The translations under genes and the position numbers were made by a program. Of a stretch of 5,102 nt of DNA, positions 1 to 5,102 are shown one piece after another; the stretch's first letter is position 1; every line of letters starts with the position of its first letter. A model generated the notes under the pieces. That model did not search any database. It saw nothing but the letters and a program-made list of their open reading frames with translations, and had not been told where the DNA came from. Origin of the DNA: Spirosoma sp. (lineage in GTDB: Bacteria; Bacteroidota; Bacteroidia; Cytophagales; Spirosomataceae); contig JAQBNX010000210.1 in assembly GCA_028288385.1 (NCBI GenBank), positions 1 through 5,102 on the forward strand, written 5' to 3'.

Positions 1-126
1 CTCGTCGCTGGCACCGTCTTGCTCGGCCAGGTGCGCCGACTGCAGCGCGTGTTCGAGTTGAGTTACCGGCTCGCCAAAGTAAGCGTCGTGTCCGCTGTTC
101 GCGAAGAGAATGGCAATGTGATCCAT
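1..126 (-). CDS. PhnZ-like HD-domain oxygenase of phosphonate degradation, N-terminal 42 codons (runs off left edge)
   Basis: Only the N-terminus is present. It opens MDHIAILFANSGHDAYFGEP and continues with VTQLEHALQSAHLAEQDGAS. This is the characteristic opening of the HD-domain proteins associated with phosphonate operons (TIGR03276-type), the family that includes PhnZ. PhnZ is a mixed-valent di-iron oxygenase that cleaves the C-P bond of (R)-2-amino-1-hydroxyethylphosphonate to glycine and phosphate in the cytoplasm. Y16, E19 and H26 have the same spacing as PhnZ Y24, E27 and H34, which I recall as two substrate-gating residues and the first iron ligand. The HD pair and remaining ligands lie beyond the edge and cannot be checked. 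The ATG at 126 gives the family's normal N-terminus. It follows the metallophosphoesterase gene by about 58 bp on the same strand, with no Shine-Dalgarno sequence. The family call is firm for such a short piece; the exact substrate is inferred. Confidence 0.85.
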   Translation of the reverse strand, partial: MDHIAILFANSGHDAYFGEPVTQLEHALQSAHLAEQDGASDE

Positions 127-184
127 TGTATTGAATATGTCGGTGGGGTATCAAACCTGGTTAAAAGCAAAGGGGTCTGTGGGA

Positions 185-1102
185 TTACGTGTAATGTAAA
201 TAGGTCCGTTCTACTGTTCCATCATCATACAGATCCATCAGCGCATAACCGGCTTTTGTTTGATGATACGTATCGTTCTTCCACCAGTTACCACAAACGG
301 ACCCATTGCAGAGATAAGCCACGCCGTTATAATCAACCCGGTCTAGCAGGTGCATATGGCCACTCAGTGCCGCTTTTACATTTGGATACTGGTAGAATAA
401 TTCAATCAGCTCGGCGGCATCCGTATGGTTCCAGCCGCCGGGAATCTGCCAGTTACCGTTCTTTACGTTCGACTTATCATAAAACACCGTTGCCGACACA
501 ATCGGGATGTGCGACATGAGCAAAATCGGCGTTTTTGGATTCGTTTTAGCCAGATCGGTTTTCAGCCAGGCGAGCTGCTCGGGATCGATATGGGCGGTAT
601 ACCATTTGCCTTCGGGCGTGGGCTGAACGCTGTCGAGCACGATGAAATGCCAGCCGTTCCTATCGAATGAGCGATACCGCTCACTAATCTTCATCTGGTC
701 CAGCGCCCACTTTTTCCCGTACTGAGGATCGCTTTTAGCCTGCTCATATCCCCATACATCATGGTTACCAATGCAGTGTTCAATAGGCAGCGAATTGTCG
801 GCTTTCGCTACGGTATGCCAGGCGTCCCACTGTTTCTGCACTTTACTGCGGTCCTGCGCCAGCGCATCCATGATGGTGTCGCCACCGTGCAGAATGAACG
901 CCGGTTTGTCGGCCTGATTTTGCAGATGATGGAAGCATTTGGCAACGTACTCCATGGGCTTTGTTTCAGCCAGGATGTGCGTATCGCCAATGTAGGCAAA
1001 CCGGACACTACGTTTGGGCGCCAAGGTGGGCGCGGCAATACCATCGGCAGCCGCTACCAGGGGTAACAGGCCAGCCGCTTTGAGGAGGGTTCTGCGATTC
1101 AT
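185..1102 (-). CDS. Exported calcineurin-like metallophosphoesterase (Tat-type leader)
   Basis: The protein has 305 residues and the complete metal-binding motif set of the calcineurin-like phosphoesterase superfamily: GDTH (D40, H42), HGGD (D75), GNHD (N113, H114), MSHIP (H198) and GHMH (H249, H251). It should be a two-metal phosphomonoesterase or phosphodiesterase. The chosen ATG at 1102 starts MNRRTLLKAAGLLPLVAAAD, a twin-arginine-type signal (RR at 3-4, then a hydrophobic stretch) with likely cleavage around residues 18-24, so the enzyme probably acts in the periplasm or at the membrane. An in-frame ATG nine codons upstream (1129) would only lengthen the n-region. No lipobox cysteine is visible. 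It lies between the FAD oxidoreductase and the PhnZ-like gene on the same strand, which suggests work on a phosphonate ester or phosphorylated relative. That role is inference, because this superfamily's substrates cannot be read from motifs. It could instead be a general phosphate-scavenging enzyme. Confidence 0.88.
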   Translation of the reverse strand: MNRRTLLKAAGLLPLVAAADGIAAPTLAPKRSVRFAYIGDTHILAETKPMEYVAKCFHHLQNQADKPAFILHGGDTIMDALAQDRSKVQKQWDAWHTVAKADNSLPIEHCIGNHDVWGYEQAKSDPQYGKKWALDQMKISERYRSFDRNGWHFIVLDSVQPTPEGKWYTAHIDPEQLAWLKTDLAKTNPKTPILLMSHIPIVSATVFYDKSNVKNGNWQIPGGWNHTDAAELIELFYQYPNVKAALSGHMHLLDRVDYNGVAYLCNGSVCGNWWKNDTYHQTKAGYALMDLYDDGTVERTYLHYT

Positions 1103-1155
1103 AAGAGTAGGAAAGCACGGTAGTTGCAAGCCATAGTGGTAGTAATATTGTCATT

Positions 1156-1183
1156 CACCCCATACAGGCTGGTTATGGTGGTG
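1156..1183 (-). other. Imperfect stem-loop in the spacer between FAD oxidoreductase and metallophosphoesterase genes
   Basis: On the transcribed minus strand, CACC-A-CCATA pairs with TATGGGGTG around a 9-nt loop. This gives nine base pairs with one bulged A. No run of U follows, so it is not a convincing intrinsic terminator. It lies in the 108-bp gap within the cluster and could be a weak processing or attenuation structure, or chance pairing. The rest of the gap shows no other gene or clear promoter. Confidence 0.3.
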
Positions 1184-1210
1184 TTCAGTCTTTTGCCGCT
1201 GGTAGTGTCT

Positions 1211-2356
1211 TCATTTACCATTTAACAACCACTGCCGGATGTTATACTCAGCAAAGCCTGCGCCGGAACTCATACCTTTGCCGCCGATGCCAGTTACAAT
1301 GCGAATGTACTCATCTATATTATGTTCAAAAATTTCGTCGGCGGTCTGGCTGTAGAATCCTGCCCACGTTTTGCGGATCTTCAGGGGGAATGTGACAATC
1401 CGCCGGGCTTCGGCCAGCATCAAGTCATTGATGGCTTCCTGTGTATGATAGCCAAGGTCTTCCGTGTGCGTTGCATCGGCATACTCGTGCGAATCACCCA
1501 CAATGATCGACCCATCGATGGCTTGCTTAAACAGGATGTGAATACCCCACTTTTTCAGTTCAGCGTAGTGTTCCGGTGTTTGAATCCGGGCATAGGACGG
1601 GCACTCCTGAAAGGCCTCGTACCGACGAATGGACAGACCAGTCAGGATGTTGCCAGGCAATGACAGATTGGCCACCGGCTCAGCCAGCAGCATTTGTAGT
1701 TTACTGACCACTAAACCCGCCCTGGCCAGTACCTCCGGGAATAGGAGCTTAACCTCATGCCCGGAGCAAATAAGCACGCGCCCAGCCTCAAACCGCTGTC
1801 TGGTAGCCAAAGTCACGGTGGCCCCACCAGCGTTTGATTGAACATCAACAACGGCTGAACCGGGCCGATAGTCGACACCGTACTTTTGTTGCACAAACGC
1901 AATCAGCCGGTGAATCATTAGCTCAGGCTCCACACTCATTTCTTCTGAAAAGAACAAGCCACCCACTACGTAGTCCGGTTGCAGGGTAGGGTATTTGGCC
2001 AAGCACTGTGCTTTGCTGAGTAGTTCACTCCCATAGCCAATGCGGACGTAGTGGTCGTGAAGTTCGTTAGCCAGTTGCCACTCGTCGGCATCAGACGCTA
2101 CGTAGATAGTGCCCCTCTGACGTACGGTCAAGTCCGTTTCCTCCTGAATTTCCCGATAAATAGTCAGACTCTGCCGGCCGTAGTCAAACCATCGTCCGGC
2201 CAAGCCTGATGGTACAACCTGCCCAAAGTTACGCACCGTTGCACCCACGGGGTAGCGGTCTTTTTCGAGCAACAGCACCCGCTGCCCAGCTTTAGCAGCA
2301 TGATAAGCGTGGAAGGTGCCCAGCACGCCCGCCCCAACGATAATCAGGTCATACAT
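1211..2356 (-). CDS. FAD-dependent oxidoreductase of the phosphonate-associated DAO-type family (TIGR03364-like)
   Basis: The 381-residue protein has a D-amino-acid-oxidase-like fold. An N-terminal Rossmann motif for FAD reads IVGAGVLG (G8, G10, G13), with E31 closing the second strand to bind the ribose. A conserved ATVRNFGQV segment follows at 39-47, and a C-terminal flavin-contacting segment TGIGGKGMSSGAG lies at 355-367. Length and motifs fit the FAD oxidoreductases recurrent in phosphonate gene clusters (TIGR03364; characterised relatives are called PbfC and PbfD). These oxidise 2-aminoethylphosphonate or its N-methyl or hydroxy derivatives, releasing the amine and giving an aldehyde. 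The start is ATG 2356, because MYDLIIVGAG is the family's normal opening; the longer reading to 2401 would overlap the upstream gene. Only 10 bp separate it from the phosphonatase-like gene, so the two are probably co-transcribed and translationally coupled. The amine substrate is inferred from context; glycine- or sarcosine-oxidase-like activity is the main alternative. Confidence 0.9.
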   Translation of the reverse strand: MYDLIIVGAGVLGTFHAYHAAKAGQRVLLLEKDRYPVGATVRNFGQVVPSGLAGRWFDYGRQSLTIYREIQEETDLTVRQRGTIYVASDADEWQLANELHDHYVRIGYGSELLSKAQCLAKYPTLQPDYVVGGLFFSEEMSVEPELMIHRLIAFVQQKYGVDYRPGSAVVDVQSNAGGATVTLATRQRFEAGRVLICSGHEVKLLFPEVLARAGLVVSKLQMLLAEPVANLSLPGNILTGLSIRRYEAFQECPSYARIQTPEHYAELKKWGIHILFKQAIDGSIIVGDSHEYADATHTEDLGYHTQEAINDLMLAEARRIVTFPLKIRKTWAGFYSQTADEIFEHNIDEYIRIVTGIGGKGMSSGAGFAEYNIRQWLLNGK

Positions 2357-2360
2357 GATA

Positions 2361-2374
2361 TAAGCGTTAAGCGT
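2361..2374 (-). repeat. Tandem 7-bp direct repeat at the phosphonatase-like stop codon
   Basis: On the plus strand taagcgt occurs twice in direct succession (2361-2367 and 2368-2374). The repeat spans the last codons and stop of the phosphonatase-like gene and most of the 10-bp gap before the FAD oxidoreductase start. It looks like a small replication-slippage duplication. A regulatory role is not indicated. Confidence 0.5.
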
Positions 2375-3107
2375 GGCTGACCAACGATTGGTGCCGTTCA
2401 ATTACACCCGGCAGTTCGGTCAGCGACTCCAGCAGGAAATCGTGCGGATAGGCACCGAGTTGGGAAGCGGAGTGGGTGCCATTGGTAACGCCGAGGTTTA
2501 GTGCGACCCCGGCTGCCCGTCCCGAGAGCAGATCGGAAGGCGTATCGCCAATGTTGACAACCGCTTTCGGATTGCTCACCCTCAGCAATAGCATGGCCCG
2601 TTCAATCAGGTCTGGATAGGGCCGGCCACGCGATACTTCATCGCTGGCAACCGACGCCTGAATAATATGATCCGGTCCACCGACGCGTTGCTCATTGAGA
2701 TGGGACAGCCAGCCCAGTTTATCCAGGATGATGTCGGTTACAACACGATAAAAACCCGTGGTCAGTGCAATGGCAATGCCCCGCTCGCGCAGATACGTGA
2801 ACGTTTCCAGGCATCCGGCTGTGGTGGTTGCGCCATTAATGACGTAATGGTTCTCCAGAATTTCTTTGAAAACCGCATAAGAGCGATCAACCCGGGACGT
2901 AATGTCAGCATGCCTATCGCCCAACTGCTCCTTCCAGAGTGTTTCAAACACGTAGCGTTTGGCTAAACCCTGCATGGCCAGAATCCGCTCGTCTGTAGCA
3001 AACAGGCCCGTCTGACCGGCGGCCTCGGTAAAGCATCGCTCTACTTCGTGGTGGTCAGTCACGGTTGTGCCAGCCATATCGAAAACTACAAGTTCAATGG
3101 GTTGCAT
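2367..3107 (-). CDS. Phosphonatase-like HAD hydrolase (PhnX-like, TIGR03351-type)
   Basis: The 246-residue protein is a haloacid-dehalogenase hydrolase with a type-1 helical cap. Motif I is FDMAGTT: D10 is the nucleophile and A12 sits where most HAD phosphatases have the acid Asp, as in phosphonoacetaldehyde hydrolase PhnX. Motif II is ALTTGF (T116/T117), motif III GRPYPD (R162), and motif IV GDTPSD (D188, D192). GRPYP is shared with PhnX. In the cap, K50 in the segment QGLAKR is placed like the Schiff-base lysine of PhnX (K53 in Bacillus). The expected reaction is phosphonoacetaldehyde to acetaldehyde plus phosphate in the cytoplasm, fed by the FAD oxidoreductase encoded 10 bp downstream. 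PhnX's cap histidine three residues after the lysine is V53 here, so this is the PhnX-like subfamily, not classical PhnX. The start ATG 3107 gives the normal IELVVFDMAG opening. Related HAD phosphatase activity on another phosphonate cannot be excluded. Confidence 0.88.
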   Translation of the reverse strand: MQPIELVVFDMAGTTVTDHHEVERCFTEAAGQTGLFATDERILAMQGLAKRYVFETLWKEQLGDRHADITSRVDRSYAVFKEILENHYVINGATTTAGCLETFTYLRERGIAIALTTGFYRVVTDIILDKLGWLSHLNEQRVGGPDHIIQASVASDEVSRGRPYPDLIERAMLLLRVSNPKAVVNIGDTPSDLLSGRAAGVALNLGVTNGTHSASQLGAYPHDFLLESLTELPGVIERHQSLVSHA

Positions 3108-3258
3108 GACAGAAAGGTTTTGAGCGAGTCTACTAGTAAGGCGGGCCAGTAAAACAACATAAAGTTTGGATACAATTGATTACGCCATTATTAAATAAGA
3201 TGCCTTCAACCAAAATAAGCCAATACGTACGGGCGTGAGAAGGGCAGAATCCGCTCGT
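3108..3258 (-). promoter_or_regulatory. Intergenic spacer likely to hold the promoter of the phosphonate cluster
   Basis: This is the largest non-coding gap upstream of a minus-strand gene inside the cluster region. It becomes AT-rich around 3160-3225. It is the natural site for a promoter of the phosphonatase-like gene. I looked for the Bacteroidota pattern (TTTG at -33 with TAnnTTTG at -7) and found only partial matches, so no exact promoter is given. There is also no clear hairpin plus U-tract to terminate the upstream NAPRT gene, so read-through is possible. Confidence 0.3.
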
Positions 3259-4749
3259 TCAGGCCCGCAGTTTCAGGATCAGTTCGGTCTTCAGTTCGTG
3301 CAGTCCTTTTTCCAGCCCTACCGGATAGGTATGTGGGTTCACAAAGCGTTTTACACCCGCATGCAAGCCTGCCAGTTGCTCCCCTACCCGTTTGCGGGTG
3401 GTGTGGATGTCGGGGCAATCATACACTTGCCTACCCGATCGAAAAACGGGTATGAGCAGATCGGTAAATGCTTGCCCGGCCTCAAACCGGCGCCGTTTGG
3501 TAAAATCGAGTGGGTCGATCATCGTAGCAGCCGTATCGTTTGTTTGATCGGTGCTGCGGTCTTCATCAAAAATCATGTCGGCCAGAAAACCCCGCTCGTC
3601 GCTGAACCGGCGTACCTGCTGAATGCCCGGCGTAGAAATTTTTATTGCCTGCTCCGACAGCTTCATCTTATAGTCCCACTGCTCATCATTTTTTATTGCG
3701 GCTAGCTTGTAAACGCCCCCCAGTGCGGGCTGGTCATAGGCCGTTACGAGCTTGGTTCCCACACCCCATACATCAATTCTGGCTCCTTGCTGTTTTAGGC
3801 TGTTGATGATGGTTTCGTCCAGGTCATTACTGGCTACAATGACCGTATCGGTAAAACCAGCGTTGTCGAGTAGTTTACGGGCTTCAATACTGAGGTAGGC
3901 CAGATCGCCCGAATCGAGCCGAATACCGCCCAGTTTATGCCCTTGTTTTTCCAGCTTCCGTCCGGTTTCGATGGCGTGCCGAACGCCGGTGAGTGTGTCG
4001 TAGGTATCGACCAGCAGCGTTACGTTGTTGGGCATCATCTCGGCATACGTATCGAAAGCCTCCTGTTCGCTATCGAACGACATAACCCAACTGTGCGCGT
4101 GGGTACCCCGCACCGGAATATCGTACAGTTTCCCGGCCAGCACGTTCGACGTAGCGTCACAGCCACCAATGTAGGCCGCCCGGCTGGCCGTCATGCCCCC
4201 GTCGACCCCCTGCGCCCGGCGCAGGCCAAATTCCAGCAAGGTATCTGTCCCGGCCACTAGCCGCAGTCGGGCGGCTTTGGTGGCAATCAGCGACTCAAAG
4301 TTGATCAGCGTTAGCAGGGGCGTTTCGAGTAGCTGACATTGCAGAATGGGTCCCCGCACCCGCACCAGCGGTTCGTTGGGAAACACAACCGTACCCTCGG
4401 GTATCGCATCAATGTCTATGGTAAGCTTCAGGGTAGCCAGGTAGTCAATGAACCCTGCGTCAAACAACGGTTTATCGTCGCTGCCGGTAAGCGTTTGCAG
4501 GTAGGTCAGGTCTTTTTCGGTGAAGCCAAAGTTATTGATAAAGCCAATGACGTTGGACAAGCCGCAGGCTACGGTAAAGCCCCCGCCAAAGGGGTTTTTC
4601 CTGAAATACAGATTAAATACTGCTTCCTTTTCAGTCTGGTGGGCGTCTTCCTGCCGGGCCTTCTGGGCCTTCCAGTACCCATAAGCCATGGTAACCTGGT
4701 AGAGATCAGTGAGCAGGCTCAGCGAGGTATCATAAAGTTTATTGATCAT
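3259..4749 (-). CDS. pncB: Nicotinate phosphoribosyltransferase
   Basis: The 496-residue protein is a nicotinate phosphoribosyltransferase (EC 6.3.4.21), which makes nicotinate mononucleotide from nicotinate and PRPP, with ATP hydrolysis, in the Preiss-Handler NAD salvage route. The N-terminus carries the family signature LLTDLYQVTMAYGYW (12-26). The segment RGTHAHSW (214-221) contains H219, placed like the catalytic, phosphorylated histidine of the family. GGIRLDSGDL (274-283) and GVGTKLVTAYDQPALGGVYK (329-348) form the type-II phosphoribosyltransferase barrel's substrate site, and ASNDLDE lies at 306-312. The protein appears full length and intact. ATG 4749 was chosen because MINKLYDTSLSLLTDLYQ is the usual family opening; the ten extra codons upstream look non-coding. 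The gene is divergent from rpoN and lies 151 bp upstream of the phosphonate cluster on the same strand. It is probably an independent housekeeping gene. Confidence 0.96.
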   Translation of the reverse strand: MINKLYDTSLSLLTDLYQVTMAYGYWKAQKARQEDAHQTEKEAVFNLYFRKNPFGGGFTVACGLSNVIGFINNFGFTEKDLTYLQTLTGSDDKPLFDAGFIDYLATLKLTIDIDAIPEGTVVFPNEPLVRVRGPILQCQLLETPLLTLINFESLIATKAARLRLVAGTDTLLEFGLRRAQGVDGGMTASRAAYIGGCDATSNVLAGKLYDIPVRGTHAHSWVMSFDSEQEAFDTYAEMMPNNVTLLVDTYDTLTGVRHAIETGRKLEKQGHKLGGIRLDSGDLAYLSIEARKLLDNAGFTDTVIVASNDLDETIINSLKQQGARIDVWGVGTKLVTAYDQPALGGVYKLAAIKNDEQWDYKMKLSEQAIKISTPGIQQVRRFSDERGFLADMIFDEDRSTDQTNDTAATMIDPLDFTKRRRFEAGQAFTDLLIPVFRSGRQVYDCPDIHTTRKRVGEQLAGLHAGVKRFVNPHTYPVGLEKGLHELKTELILKLRA

Positions 4750-4823
4750 GGGCGCGAAGGTACAGCCCCGGAGGCACACAAAATTTTGTTGAATACAAAC
4801 AAATAACCCAGTAAATTGGTCTG

Positions 4824-4871
4824 ATAATTGCCAGGGGCACGTTCAGCGGTTACGTGCCCCTGGCCAATTAT
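4824..4871. repeat. Long GC-rich inverted repeat between the divergent pncB and rpoN genes
   Basis: The left arm (4824-4842) and right arm (4852-4871) are complementary over 19 base pairs with one unpaired C on the right side and a 9-nt loop, tcagcggtt. The inner 12 bp, ccaggggcacgt against acgtgcccctgg, are perfect and GC-rich; the outer part is AT-rich. It starts 74 bp from the pncB start codon and ends 39 bp from the rpoN start codon, so it lies in the 161-bp divergent promoter region. No clear U-tract follows on either strand, which argues against a simple terminator. It could be an operator for a dimeric regulator, a 5'-leader structure of either mRNA, or a block to read-through. The sequence does not decide between these. 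Confidence 0.75.
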
Positions 4872-4910
4872 TGTTACTCTTCAGCCCCTTCAACCACCCG
4901 TAACTTCATC

Positions 4911-5102
4911 ATGCAGAAGCTCAGTTTATCTCAGTCGCTCCAGCAAAAGCTGTCTCCGCAACAGATACAGTTCATAAAACTCCTGCAAATACCAACCGTT
5001 GAACTGGATGCCCGCATTGAGGAAGAACTGGAAATAAACCCCGCGCTGGAAGAAGGAGCCGACGAAGAACAGGAGTCCAAAGAGGACGACTCGTTCGACG
5101 AT
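4911..5102 (+). CDS. rpoN: RNA polymerase sigma-54 factor, N-terminal 64 codons (runs off right edge)
   Basis: The fragment begins MQKLSLSQSLQQKLSPQQIQ, followed by FIKLLQIPTVELDARIEEEL and EINPALEE. This is the Gln- and Leu-rich region I of sigma-54, which contacts core polymerase and the bacterial enhancer-binding ATPases and holds the promoter complex closed until ATP-driven activation. From about residue 48 it becomes strongly acidic (EGADEEQESKEDD), as expected for the variable region II. The core-binding region and the RpoN box lie beyond the window. ATG 4911 is the only sensible start; the 39 nt between it and the inverted repeat have no Shine-Dalgarno sequence. The gene is divergent from pncB. 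The identification is secure despite truncation, because region I is distinctive and Bacteroidota usually carry one copy. Confidence 0.95.
   Translation, partial: MQKLSLSQSLQQKLSPQQIQFIKLLQIPTVELDARIEEELEINPALEEGADEEQESKEDDSFDD

Larger units (their letters stand above)
1..3107 (-). other. Candidate phosphonate-catabolism gene cluster (left end open)
   Basis: Four same-strand genes run leftwards: PhnX-like HAD hydrolase, FAD oxidoreductase, exported metallophosphoesterase and PhnZ-like oxygenase. Gaps are 10, 108 and 58 bp. Three of the four belong to families known mainly from phosphonate loci, so the shared theme is much stronger than for any single gene. The first pair is almost certainly one transcript; the 108-bp gap leaves room for a second promoter. 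The start of the cluster is set at 3107 because a 151-bp AT-richer spacer separates it from the unrelated NAD-salvage gene. No transporter, aminotransferase PhnW, dioxygenase PhnY or regulator is visible here. Confidence 0.65.

Noticed and set aside
19..519. 166-codon open frame on the plus strand at the left edge
   Set aside because: It runs antisense across both the PhnZ-like start and the metallophosphoesterase 3' end, and its translation is low-complexity and unrecognisable.
761..1066. 101-codon plus-strand open frame
   Set aside because: Fully antisense to the metallophosphoesterase, whose catalytic motifs lie in this stretch; no independent support.
2357..2401. Upstream extension of the FAD oxidoreductase by 15 codons
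   Set aside because: The extension overlaps the end of the phosphonatase-like gene and lacks family similarity; MYDLIIVGAG at 2356 is the normal start.
3235..3705. 156-codon open frame on the plus strand opposite the pncB 3' end
   Set aside because: Antisense to a conserved coding region, with no family resemblance and a cysteine- and proline-scattered composition unlike a real protein.
4339..4806. 155-codon open frame on the plus strand opposite pncB
   Set aside because: It lies almost entirely antisense to the well-recognised NAPRT gene and shows no recognisable domain; it is a by-product of that gene's codon use.
4750..4820. Bacteroidota-type promoter for pncB (TTTG repeats such as TTATTTGTTTG and AAAATTTTG on the minus strand)
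   Set aside because: Individual elements resemble the -33 and -7 boxes, but no pair has the expected spacing of about 19 bp.
4824..4871. Reading the inverted repeat as an intrinsic terminator
   Set aside because: No U-tract follows the stem on either strand, and both neighbouring genes start, not end, beside it.
1..5102. CRISPR array, tRNA, rRNA or insertion sequence
   Set aside because: No spaced direct repeats, cloverleaf-like sequence, rRNA-like stretch, transposase or target-site duplication was seen; coding genes fill nearly all of the window.

Overview
The window looks like chromosomal DNA from a Bacteroidota bacterium, probably of the Cytophagales (Spirosoma-like). This rests on the character of the NAPRT and RpoN proteins, the moderate GC content, and the fact that none of the six gene starts has a Shine-Dalgarno sequence, which is typical of the phylum. 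The genus is a guess. The window holds six genes, packed tightly. Five lie on the minus strand and one on the plus strand.

Reading the minus strand in transcription order (right to left): a nicotinate phosphoribosyltransferase (3259-4749, NAD salvage); a 151-bp spacer; a phosphonatase-like HAD hydrolase (2367-3107); after only 10 bp, an FAD-dependent amine oxidoreductase of the type recurring in phosphonate loci (1211-2356); a 108-bp spacer; a calcineurin-like metallophosphoesterase with a twin-arginine-type leader (185-1102); a 57-58-bp spacer; and the first 42 codons of a PhnZ-like HD-domain oxygenase (1-126) that runs off the left edge. To the right, divergently transcribed from the NAPRT gene, are the first 64 codons of rpoN, encoding sigma-54 (4911-5102). 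A long GC-rich inverted repeat sits between these divergent genes.

The four genes from 3107 leftwards form a candidate phosphonate-catabolism cluster. In the model proposed here, the exported metallophosphoesterase frees a phosphonate headgroup or removes ester phosphate outside the cytoplasm. The FAD enzyme oxidises 2-aminoethylphosphonate or an N-alkylated or hydroxylated relative, giving phosphonoacetaldehyde in the simplest case. The HAD enzyme cleaves the C-P bond of that aldehyde. The HD oxygenase offers a second, oxidative C-P cleavage route through the 1-hydroxy derivative. The partners PhnY, PhnW, a transporter and a regulator are not in the window and would be expected to the left of position 1. 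The substrate assignments are inferred from family and neighbourhood. The NAPRT and rpoN genes look like ordinary housekeeping neighbours.
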